5,487 bases of DNA from assembly GCA_030526935.1 (NCBI GenBank), contig JAUNBY010000193.1, positions 732 through 6,218 on the forward strand. Reading direction: 5' to 3'. Under the pieces are notes generated by a model. That model saw only the letters and a list, made by a program, of their open reading frames with translations, was not told the origin of the DNA and ran no database searches. Positions within the stretch are counted from its first letter, which is position 1, and each line of letters begins with the position of its first letter. The translations under genes were made by a program, and so were the position numbers. Below are positions 1 through 5,476 of this stretch, in pieces. Source of the DNA: Clostridia bacterium. GTDB lineage: Bacteria > Bacillota > Clostridia > Christensenellales > Aristaeellaceae.

Positions 1-942
1 GGAGCGGGCGGGGCGCAATTCGTTGTTAGCATATCCCACCGGGCGAATAAAGGATGACAAAAAGTCCCATACGTCGCCGGTACGCGCGGCGTTCGCGTAG
101 TCGTCCGCGTCCTGCGCCACGGTGTAACGCGTTTGCGCGATAAACGACTGCTCGTTAATAAGGCTGTCGATGCCGTTATTCCTCGCGCTGTAAATCGCAG
201 TGGCGTTGTCGCTGAATAAGACTTCCTCCGCGACGTCATTGGCCGAATTCCAATAATCAACCACGTCCATAATCGATTCGGTCATTTCCGGAATAATCAT
301 CCAGCAAGGCATGGGAATGTCCGCGACCGTCACGCCTTCCACCCGCGTCTCAATGGCGTTGACCTCGTCCATATACGCCTTCTCCACCTCGAAATCGCCA
401 AATGTGGCGAAGGAAACGAGCTTTTGCGGGGTAACGCGCTGCATCGCCCACATTTGCCCCAGGGTTGCGCCGTCGCCATAAGCCGCCATATATCCGTTAT
501 GCTTTTGGCAATTATACCAGTTGCGCACATGGGAAACCGTCCACAATTCATTCAGGTAGTCAATGTCGGTTTGAACGTCCCATTCACCTGTGGCGGGAAC
601 TGCGATGAGCAGTATCAAACCCTCTTCATCCGCAATTTCTTTCCATCCGGACGCTTCAAGAAATTCTACGGGATCGACGTCCGCGTCCGGAATAAGAGTC
701 ACATTAGGCTCCTGTTGATGGTTTGTGGAGCCAATATACACGTAGAACTCCCTTTGCGCCTGCGCAATCTCCAAGCTTTGACGGAAAAGTCCGCTGATAA
801 CCGTGCGGTATGGGTCGGTAAGGTCAAGCATTGAATACATGTCTTCAATCGCCGGAAATTCCTGCACCTCAAGCTGAGCCAAAGCTCCCGCCGCGTTAAA
901 TATAAGCGTCAGGCTTATCAATATCGCGAATAATTTCTCCAT
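1..942 (-). CDS. Secreted PHB-depolymerase-like alpha/beta-hydrolase-fold protein, C-terminus cut by window edge
   Basis: An open frame of 314 codons runs off the left edge, so the C-terminus is not visible. The ATG at 942 is chosen because AGGAGG lies 8 nt upstream. Residues 1-22 form a signal peptide: Lys3, a hydrophobic core, and an A-L-A cleavage site before Gln23, so the product is probably exported. The mature part resembles PHB depolymerase/esterase-like proteins of anaerobic Firmicutes: a strand at about 66-71 (FYVYIG), a lid-like GW..IADEEG stretch at 99-108, YNCQKHNGYMAAYGDGA at 143-159, and a later strand with PCWMIIPE at 212-219 followed by DYWNSAN at 229-235. At the expected nucleophile elbow I read Y155-GDGAT, not GxSxG, so the catalytic serine seems absent. 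The catalytic Asp and His cannot be checked because of the truncation. It may be a non-catalytic binding protein or a divergent hydrolase; the substrate is unknown. It has its own promoter and operator upstream. Fold assignment is from remembered family patterns and is moderately sure. Confidence 0.7.
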   Translation of the reverse strand, partial: MEKLFAILISLTLIFNAAGALAQLEVQEFPAIEDMYSMLDLTDPYRTVISGLFRQSLEIAQAQREFYVYIGSTNHQQEPNVTLIPDADVDPVEFLEASGWKEIADEEGLILLIAVPATGEWDVQTDIDYLNELWTVSHVRNWYNCQKHNGYMAAYGDGATLGQMWAMQRVTPQKLVSFATFGDFEVEKAYMDEVNAIETRVEGVTVADIPMPCWMIIPEMTESIMDVVDYWNSANDVAEEVLFSDNATAIYSARNNGIDSLINEQSFIAQTRYTVAQDADDYANAARTGDVWDFLSSFIRPVGYANNELRPARS

Positions 943-1023
943 AATCCTTTCCTCCTCATTCTCTTTAATCAGTCGCTCCCTTTGCTCAAAACCTTCCTTT
1001 CTTCGTTGCTGATGCCGATTAAC

Positions 1024-1055
1024 AGTATACAGGTATACGCGTATACCTGTATACT
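1024..1055. promoter_or_regulatory. Perfect 32-bp palindromic operator with four phased GTATAC hexamers
   Basis: The sequence is identical on both strands over 32 bp. It holds GTATAC at 1025, 1033, 1041 and 1049, exactly 8 bp apart, separated by AG, GC and CT. It lies immediately downstream of the -10 element of the esterase-like gene, at roughly +4 to +35 of the predicted transcript, a classic repression position. Each hexamer is itself palindromic, so the block can be read as two overlapping dimer sites or as a four-unit array. GntR-family regulators are known to use related sites: the B. subtilis GntR operator contains GTATAC, and E. coli NanR binds closely spaced GGTATA repeats. TetR-type repressors also bind such palindromes. 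The regulator family is therefore inference, and no regulator gene is in the window. In RNA this block would fold into a strong 5' UTR hairpin. Confidence 0.85.
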
Positions 1056-1064
1056 TCATTTACC

Positions 1065-1080
1065 AGTATACCGGAATACT
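1065..1080. promoter_or_regulatory. Second, imperfect GTATAC operator overlapping the -10 and spacer
   Basis: GTATAC at 1066 and the one-mismatch copy GAATAC at 1074 are again 8 bp apart. Together they form a 16-bp near-palindrome with one mismatched pair. The site covers the whole -10 hexamer and part of the spacer, so a bound protein would block RNA polymerase directly. Its first hexamer starts 17 bp from the last hexamer of the 32-bp palindrome, close to two pitches of 8 bp, which suggests cooperative binding by the same protein. Confidence 0.65.
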
Positions 1081-1093
1081 TATTTATTGTCAA
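1065..1093 (-). promoter_or_regulatory. Strong sigma-70/SigA promoter of the esterase-like gene
   Basis: On the minus strand a perfect -35 TTGACA (1088-1093) is separated by exactly 17 bp from the -10 TATACT (1065-1070, one mismatch to TATAAT). The sequence just upstream is A/T-rich, as in an UP-element. Transcription should start near 1058, giving a 5' UTR of about 115 nt that contains the 32-bp palindrome. A promoter this close to consensus, covered by operator repeats, fits a gene that is strongly expressed when derepressed. Confidence 0.88.
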
Positions 1094-1179
1094 TATGAAG
1101 TTCTAGAATCTGGATATTTTCGTAAATAATGACGTGTTTATTCGCCGCGTTTTATTTAATATGTTTACACCGTTAATTT

Positions 1180-1216
1180 AAATGGGGGCTGTATCTCCGG
1201 GATACAGCCCCCATTT
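1180..1216 (-). terminator. Intrinsic terminator-like hairpin ending the aminotransferase/phosphoesterase unit
   Basis: Positions 1180-1195 and 1201-1216 are perfect reverse complements: a 16-bp stem with a run of five G-C pairs and a 5-nt loop. The stem begins one base after the TGA of the 54-codon ORF. On the minus strand the 3' arm ends in ATTT and continues AAATTAA, so the U-tract is short and interrupted. On the plus strand there is no U-tract, and no plus-strand gene needs one. Position between the end of one unit and the promoter of the next supports termination. The weak U-tract leaves room for partial readthrough or a role in 3'-end protection. Confidence 0.78.
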
Positions 1217-1217
1217 G

Positions 1218-1382
1218 TCAACCCACTCCCAGCTGCAAAGCCGCGTCGCAGAGTATTATCTCCGAAACGTCCTTGCCCGCGGGCGTTTTCTTTTTGGCGA
1301 GCGTCAGGCATTCGTCGTGCCAGTTTCCGCCATCGCGTATGGTCTTAATGGAGCACTTCGACCAGGTGGGAGCCATTTCCAT
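1218..1382 (-). CDS. Uncharacterised 54-residue small protein behind the phosphoesterase
   Basis: Reading from ATG 1382 to TGA 1218-1220 gives 54 residues beginning MEMAPTWSKC and ending ALQLGVG. I do not recognise the family. Visible features are three cysteines (10, 25, 45), His22 in GGNWHDEC, a basic KKK at 30-32, roughly balanced charge, and no signal peptide or membrane segment. It starts 18 nt after the TAG of the phosphoesterase and is in the same frame as it. Upstream of ATG there is only a weak GAGCGGG; a second in-frame ATG lies at 1376. Its codons (GCG, GGC, CTG, ACG, AAG, with ATA) resemble those of the neighbouring genes, and the hairpin directly after its stop makes it the natural last gene of the unit. 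Alternatives are a C-terminal extension reached by TAG readthrough, a remnant left by a nonsense mutation in a longer gene, or chance. Confidence 0.5.
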   Translation of the reverse strand: MEMAPTWSKCSIKTIRDGGNWHDECLTLAKKKTPAGKDVSEIILCDAALQLGVG

Positions 1383-1400
1383 AAGCCCGCTCGGTTCGAA

Positions 1401-2057
1401 CTACGCGATTTCCTTATCCTTGTCGTAGTCGATGTTCATAAGCCTCGCCGTCCAGCGCCCGGCTTCGCAGGTTATGAGCGCGAACTGCGCCTTTTTCTGG
1501 CCGAACGAGGGCATTCCGACGCTCCCGGGGTTTACGACCTGCTTTCCGCGCGATTCGTAGCGATACTGAAAGTGGCTGTGTCCGGTGAGGAAAAGGCTCT
1601 CCTTCATATTGCGCAATATGCGCTCCAGCGGCTCGTTTCCGGGGAATAACATGGCAGCGGTATCCGTTGGCGAGGCGTGGGCTATTCGAATGAGGGGGCA
1701 GCCGGGTATTTCTATAACGTCGGTCAGCGGCATGCGCCTGATGAAGTCGATATCCTGCGCGGTCATCTGTTCATAGGTGTAAAGCATGCTTCCCGTCGTA
1801 CCCTGGCTTCGCCAGACTTCCGACGGATGGTCGTTATGCTTTATAAGGCGTTCCTCGCGATTTCCGCGCACGCACCAGACCTGTTTTTTGCGCGCGGCGA
1901 TTCTTACGAGGTCCAGCGTCCTTCGGGGGTACGGGCAGTCCGTCAAAAGGTCGCCCAGGAACACGTAGCCGTCTATGCCCACGTGGTCGGCGTAGTCGAG
2001 GCAGGTTTCGAAGGCGATGCCGTTTGAGTGGATGTCCGAGAATATGGCAAGTCTCAT
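1401..2057 (-). CDS. YfcE/MJ0936-type calcineurin-like metallophosphoesterase
   Basis: The 218-residue protein is a single-domain cytoplasmic phosphoesterase with the full dinuclear-metal motif set: SDIHSN at 7-12 (Asp8, His10), GD at 35-36 (Asp36), GNRE at 65-68 (Asn66), His127 in IRIAHASP, and GHSH at 159-162 (His160, His162). The terminal signature NPGSVG at 176-181 is typical of the YfcE/MJ0936 branch. Relatives hydrolyse phosphodiesters or phosphomonoesters with Mn2+ or similar metals; the natural substrate is usually unknown and cannot be told here. ATG 2057 is preceded by AGGAG with 6-nt spacing. It begins 19 nt after the aminotransferase stop, so the two are almost surely co-transcribed. 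No catalytic residue is missing. The TAG stop at 1401-1403 is followed in the same frame by the 54-codon ORF, which may be a separate gene or a readthrough extension. Confidence 0.93.
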   Translation of the reverse strand: MRLAIFSDIHSNGIAFETCLDYADHVGIDGYVFLGDLLTDCPYPRRTLDLVRIAARKKQVWCVRGNREERLIKHNDHPSEVWRSQGTTGSMLYTYEQMTAQDIDFIRRMPLTDVIEIPGCPLIRIAHASPTDTAAMLFPGNEPLERILRNMKESLFLTGHSHFQYRYESRGKQVVNPGSVGMPSFGQKKAQFALITCEAGRWTARLMNIDYDKDKEIA

Positions 2058-2076
2058 TAAAAACTCCTATCCGGGA

Positions 2077-3276
2077 TCATTTAAGCCTCCTGCAGAACTC
2101 GCCAATGCGCTCTATCCCCGCGACGATCTTCTCGCGGGAGGTGGCGTAGCTTACGCGGACGTGCTCGGGCGCTCCGAAAGCGCCGCCGGGAACGACGGCA
2201 ACCTTATCCTCCAATAGCAACAGTTCCGCGAAGCCCAGGGCGTTGGCTATGGTAAGGCCGTTGAAAGTCTTTCCAATCCAGTTGGAAATGTTGAGCATCA
2301 TATAAAACGCGCCCTGCGGCATATGCACGCTGATCCCATCGATCTTTTTAAGACAATTATACATCAAACGCCGCCGCGCGTCAAATTCCTTTCGCATTTC
2401 TTCTATCTGAATTTCTCCGTTTGTGAGCGCGACCGCCGCCGCGTGCTGCGCCATGGTATTGGGAGCCGAGGTCGAATGGCTCTGAAAGGCGGTCATGCAC
2501 TTTATGATGCTGCGGGGGCCGGCGGCATAGCCTATGCGCCAGCCCGTCATGGCGAAAGCCTTCGACATGCCGTTTACGACGATGGTCTGGGCTTTTATCG
2601 CGTCGCCGAACTGCGCGACGGACACGTGCTCCAGCCCGTCGTATATGAGCTTTTCGTATATCTCGTCCGAAATGATGTAGAAACCCTTCTCCACCGCCAG
2701 TTCCGCGATGCCCGCCAGAACCTCGCGGTTCCACACGGTTCCGTTGGGGTTGTTCGGAGAATTTAACATCATGGCCTTGGTGTTCTCGGTGACGTACGGC
2801 CTTATGCGCTCGGCGGTCAGAAGGAAGCCATCCTCCTCGTTTCCGGGAACCATTACGGGAACGCCGCCGGTCATCGACACCATTTCGGGATAGCTAAGCC
2901 AGCACGGAACCGGAAGGAGCACCTCGTCGCCGGGGTTTATAATGGCGGACAGGGCGTTGAAGAGGGCCTGTTTGGCTCCGTTGCAGACTATGACCTCGCT
3001 CGGGTCGTAGTTAAGGTCGTTGTCGCGATGGAGCTTTTTGCAGATCTCCTGGCGAAGTTCCATGGTTCCGGCGACGGCGGTATAGCGCGTCATTCCCAGA
3101 TCCATGGCTTCCTTCGCGGCTGAAATGATGTATTCCGGCGTGTCGAAATCCGGTTCGCCCGCGCCGAAGCTTATAACGTCCTCTCCCGCGGCTATGAGCG
3201 CCTTGGCCTTGGCGTCTATGGCGAGGGTGGCCGACGGGGAGATTTTTAAACAGCGTTGTGATAAACTCAAAGACAT
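2077..3276 (-). CDS. aspC: Class I/II PLP-dependent aminotransferase, aspartate aminotransferase type
   Basis: The 399-residue protein has the usual length and motif order of the Bacillus/Thermus-type (subgroup Ib) aspartate aminotransferases: an N-terminal SPSATLAIDAKAK segment (13-25), GAGEPDFDTP (38-47), NSPNNPNG (172-179, with PLP-contacting Asn176), SDEIYE (203-208; Asp204 and Tyr207 hold the cofactor), SKAFAMTGWRIGY with Schiff-base Lys239, and Arg374 in HVRVSYA for the substrate alpha-carboxylate. Lys102 in GAKQALFN matches the lysine that recognises the distal carboxylate in the Thermus enzyme, supporting aspartate plus 2-oxoglutarate to oxaloacetate plus glutamate. Such enzymes may also use prephenate or other amino acids. 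It is cytosolic. ATG 3276 has AGGAG 9 nt upstream; an ATG at 3281 is out of frame. It is first in a unit with the phosphoesterase. The same family is called aspB in Bacillus, so the symbol is less certain than the class. Confidence 0.93.
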   Translation of the reverse strand: MSLSLSQRCLKISPSATLAIDAKAKALIAAGEDVISFGAGEPDFDTPEYIISAAKEAMDLGMTRYTAVAGTMELRQEICKKLHRDNDLNYDPSEVIVCNGAKQALFNALSAIINPGDEVLLPVPCWLSYPEMVSMTGGVPVMVPGNEEDGFLLTAERIRPYVTENTKAMMLNSPNNPNGTVWNREVLAGIAELAVEKGFYIISDEIYEKLIYDGLEHVSVAQFGDAIKAQTIVVNGMSKAFAMTGWRIGYAAGPRSIIKCMTAFQSHSTSAPNTMAQHAAAVALTNGEIQIEEMRKEFDARRRLMYNCLKKIDGISVHMPQGAFYMMLNISNWIGKTFNGLTIANALGFAELLLLEDKVAVVPGGAFGAPEHVRVSYATSREKIVAGIERIGEFCRRLK

Positions 3277-3320
3277 TGCATTTGGCTCCTTTTTATATAA
3301 TGACGCGCGTTTTGAATCAT

Positions 3321-3349
3321 TCGATATATCATTCTATAAAAAAAGTCAA
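3321..3349 (-). promoter_or_regulatory. Possible promoter of the aminotransferase unit
   Basis: In the 142-bp gap before the aminotransferase, a good -35 TTGACT (3344-3349) is followed after 17 bp by a poor -10 TATCGA (3321-3326), or after 15 bp by the better TATATC (3323-3328). The surrounding sequence is clearly A/T-richer than the genes. The -35 is convincing but the -10 is not, so this is tentative. The gap contains no obvious terminator, so readthrough from the glycosyltransferase is also possible. Confidence 0.4.
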
Positions 3350-3418
3350 AATCCTGCCTCCGTCGCGGCGATTTAACGATAAAAATGAATTTTTACAATT
3401 TCAATCCTGCAATACGTC

Positions 3419-4666
3419 CTACATCACGCCCCCGGACAGAAACCTGTGAACCATGTAGAACATCAAAAACGCCGACGCGCAACAGGCGACTATTTCGCCT
3501 TTTCTGCCGCCCGGAAGGGAGGCGACCATTATGTACAGAGGGTACATCGCCGAAATATACCTGGCGCCCGACAAAAGCCACGTAGGCGACAGCGCGAACC
3601 ATATGTACAACAGCGCGTAGGCCCCGTCCGCGGGGCTTACGCGCCTGAATGTGAGCGCGAGAAGTATCACGGGAACGATTATCGCCGCGACCTGCGGTAT
3701 CCACGTTCCGAGGCGTATATTCTCGTCGGAATAATCCGCGGCGTTTTGCAGGGTGTACCGGAGGGTATTCGCCAGGCTTCCCATCTGCTGGCTCCAGTGC
3801 TCGCGCTGGTAGGCGAGGAATGTGAAGGCGTCCCCGGTGACGGCCAGGTTGAGCGCCAGATACGATAAAAAGCCCGCCGACGCTAAGCATGTGACGAGCG
3901 CGTATTTGACGTAATCGCGCGCTTTGAAGCCGCGATTATCGCGTATGAATTCGTAGAATACGCCCACCGCCGCCAGCAGCCCCAGAAGCCGCGAGGCCGA
4001 AGCCAGCGCCGCGAACGCCAACGCCAACGCGAATTTCCGACGCCGCGCCATGTAAACGGCCAAAACCGTGAGCATGAAAAACAGCGATTCGCTGTAAGGC
4101 AGCGAGAAAAACATCGTCATGGGCGACAGCATGAAAAGCCTGGCGGCGGCGGCGCCCCTTCTTTCGCCGTACTGTTCGCCCGCCATTTTGTACATCGTCG
4201 CCGCGGATATTATGAGGCACACGTTGGAAACGACTATTCCCACGACGCGCGCGTCGAATCCGAAAGCGAGCACGAACGCGCGTATAAGCGCGGGATAAAG
4301 CGGAAAGAAGACTATGTGAAACCTCGCGTCGCCCTCGTTTACATACCAGTTGTCGGCGAGTCCCAGGTAGTGGTCGGCGTCCCATTTGATCCAGTTGAAT
4401 ATATTGAGCCTTCCGGGGTCGGAGGCTATAATGCCGCTGAAAAGCCCAAATACCGCGAGAAGCGCGCGGGATGCGACGAACGACAGCAAAGCCGCGACGA
4501 CGGCGTTTTTCAGGGGGATGGGCTCCGCCCCGGCATAGGCGTCGGATATGGGCGAGGGCGCTTTTCGCGCCTTCGGGATGAAATAGCGCGCGAGCAGAAC
4601 GGGCAGCGTTACAGCCCACGCCGACGTAACAGATATGACGATTATATTCGAAATCACATCATCCAT
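3419..4666 (-). CDS. PIG-V-type integral-membrane glycosyltransferase (probable mannosyltransferase)
   Basis: With the start at ATG 4666 the protein has 415 residues and about 11-12 hydrophobic segments, from 5-29 to 390-408. Family marks are WDADHY at 95-100 (Asp96, His99) in the first extracytoplasmic loop, FFPLYP at 120-125, PYSES at 190-194, Arg226 in ASASRLLG, and ARYISAMYPLY at 368-378. This order matches bacterial members of the PIG-V/Mannosyl_trans2 family (GT-C fold, GT76-like), which use a polyprenyl-phosphate sugar to glycosylate a lipid or surface glycan. Bacteria lack GPI anchors, so the acceptor is unknown. The frame extends up to 4744, but those 26 extra residues are polar, Arg/His-rich and buried in the preceding ATPase gene. 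MDDVISN followed directly by a membrane helix is the better start. No strong ribosome binding site is seen (GAAAGG is too far upstream), so translation probably depends on coupling through the 13-nt overlap with the ATPase gene. Confidence 0.88.
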   Translation of the reverse strand: MDDVISNIIVISVTSAWAVTLPVLLARYFIPKARKAPSPISDAYAGAEPIPLKNAVVAALLSFVASRALLAVFGLFSGIIASDPGRLNIFNWIKWDADHYLGLADNWYVNEGDARFHIVFFPLYPALIRAFVLAFGFDARVVGIVVSNVCLIISAATMYKMAGEQYGERRGAAAARLFMLSPMTMFFSLPYSESLFFMLTVLAVYMARRRKFALALAFAALASASRLLGLLAAVGVFYEFIRDNRGFKARDYVKYALVTCLASAGFLSYLALNLAVTGDAFTFLAYQREHWSQQMGSLANTLRYTLQNAADYSDENIRLGTWIPQVAAIIVPVILLALTFRRVSPADGAYALLYIWFALSPTWLLSGARYISAMYPLYIMVASLPGGRKGEIVACCASAFLMFYMVHRFLSGGVM

Positions 4667-5334
4667 TCCGGTTTGAGCAGCCTTTCCATGGTTATTACGG
4701 GCATGTCCGCGGGCAAACCGGCGCGCACGCGCGTAAGGCAGCACGCGCAGAGGGTTTTTATGCCGGTCGCCTCCGTCACCTCGTCCAGAAGCTTCTGTCC
4801 TGATAATACGTCTTGCGCCGTCGTCTCGTCGCCCAGATTCGAGTTGTTTATCATGGCCGTTATATTGAGGCGCGAGCGAGCCTGTACGCGGCTCATCATT
4901 TCTATCACCTGACAGGGCTTGCGGCTGAACGGGCGAAAGGCGTTGACTACGTAGTACATTTCGTGGCGGAAGGCGTCGAAGCGGGGCTTGAAGCGGCCGA
5001 GCGCCGCCGCTCCCGCGTCGTCGCCGCCTACGTCGAATATTTTGACGCCCGGCCTGTCGAAACAGGCGTCAACCTGCGCCGAGAGGACCGGAAGATCGAC
5101 GCCCGTGAGCGCGTAGGGCGGGCAGACCATTTCCACGCCGCTTTCCGCCATAAGGTCGAGCTTTTCGGCGCTCCTGAAAAAGGGGTTTACTATGTCCAGA
5201 TCCACGAGCGTCGTCCTTTCGCCCAGCCCGGCGGCCATAAGCGCGAGCCTTAACGATATTTCGGTCTTTCCGCTTCCGTAGTGGCCGACGACGACGATTA
5301 TTCCGGCGCCGGCGTCGAAGGGGTTAAATGTCAT
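4654..5334 (-). CDS. MinD/ParA/CobQ-like P-loop ATPase, conserved function unknown
   Basis: The 226-residue protein begins with a P-loop, GHYGSGKTE at 17-25 (Lys23, Thr24), followed by LVDLDIVNPFFR at 43-54 (Asp45, Asp47), IFDVGGDDAGA at 99-109 (Walker B-like Asp101) and INNSNLGDETTAQD at 162-175, the base-recognition and C-terminal part of the fold. A deviant ParA-type signature lysine at the start of the loop is not seen (GHYG, not KGG), so it is nearer to CobQ/dethiobiotin-synthetase-like SIMIBI ATPases than to true MinD. Similar 220-230-residue ATPases are common in anaerobic Clostridia and, as I recall, often sit beside 2-oxoacid:ferredoxin oxidoreductase genes; none is visible here. The start is ATG 5334, with GGAG 10 nt upstream. 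It has no membrane segment and is cytosolic. The last residues KPEWMM overlap the glycosyltransferase start. The cellular role is not established. Confidence 0.87.
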   Translation of the reverse strand: MTFNPFDAGAGIIVVVGHYGSGKTEISLRLALMAAGLGERTTLVDLDIVNPFFRSAEKLDLMAESGVEMVCPPYALTGVDLPVLSAQVDACFDRPGVKIFDVGGDDAGAAALGRFKPRFDAFRHEMYYVVNAFRPFSRKPCQVIEMMSRVQARSRLNITAMINNSNLGDETTAQDVLSGQKLLDEVTEATGIKTLCACCLTRVRAGLPADMPVITMERLLKPEWMM

Positions 5335-5420
5335 AATGGCAACACTCCATAGATTTAATGATTTTTATCGTTTGCGCAGGGGAGCGCATTGCGCGCCCGC
5401 CCGTATGCCTGCCGCGCGGC

Positions 5421-5476
5421 TTGCGGCCGACAGCGGGAGGCGAATGGGGAACGGCCATGCCGACGGTCGGCCGCAA
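5421..5476. repeat. Perfect 11-bp inverted repeat in the G+C-rich leader of the ATPase gene
   Basis: TTGCGGCCGAC at 5421-5431 is the exact reverse complement of GTCGGCCGCAA at 5466-5476, with 34 nt between. A second pair, CAGCGGG (5431-5437) and CCCGCTG (5478-5484), interleaves with the first, so in RNA the two helices would cross as in a pseudoknot. All three minus-strand frames are open across much of this G+C-rich stretch, so I cannot tell whether it is intergenic or the end of an upstream gene. Neither arm is followed by a U-tract, so it is not a clear terminator. No promoter for the ATPase gene is recognisable between this repeat and ATG 5334. Confidence 0.5.

Noticed and set aside
424..834. 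136-codon plus-strand open frame
   Set aside because: It is antisense to the esterase-like gene, which has a signal peptide, a good ribosome binding site and a strong promoter on the minus strand.
1024..1080. Repeats considered as a CRISPR array or mobile-element end
   Set aside because: The units are 6 bp at an 8-bp pitch with no spacers, transposase or target-site duplication. Their position on a promoter explains them as an operator.
1101..1108. TTCTAGAA palindrome upstream of the -35 element
   Set aside because: It is an 8-bp palindrome in A/T-rich DNA with no extension and no relation to the GTATAC array, so chance is adequate.
1182..1649. 155-codon plus-strand open frame
   Set aside because: It starts inside the terminator hairpin and runs antisense to the small ORF and the phosphoesterase. 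It has no family pattern.
3316..3334. Direct repeat ATCATTC at a 12-bp pitch upstream of the aminotransferase
   Set aside because: Two 7-bp A/T-rich copies overlapping a doubtful -10 are too weak to call a regulator site.
3380..3395. Hairpin TAAAAA/TTTTTA as terminator of the glycosyltransferase unit
   Set aside because: The 6-bp stem consists only of A-T pairs, so it is too weak to be an intrinsic terminator. I leave readthrough into the aminotransferase unit open.
3936..4619. 227-codon minus-strand open frame
   Set aside because: It is an alternate frame inside the glycosyltransferase gene, extremely Arg-rich, while the other frame shows a clear PIG-V protein.
4667..4744. Upstream ATG at 4744 as the glycosyltransferase start
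   Set aside because: It would add 26 polar, basic residues and a 91-nt overlap with the ATPase gene. The ATG at 4666 leads straight into a membrane helix, as expected for the family.
4316..4912. 198-codon plus-strand open frame
   Set aside because: It lies antisense to the glycosyltransferase and ATPase genes, spans their junction, has low-complexity Arg/Gly-rich content and no recognisable motif. It is a shadow of G+C-rich coding sequence.
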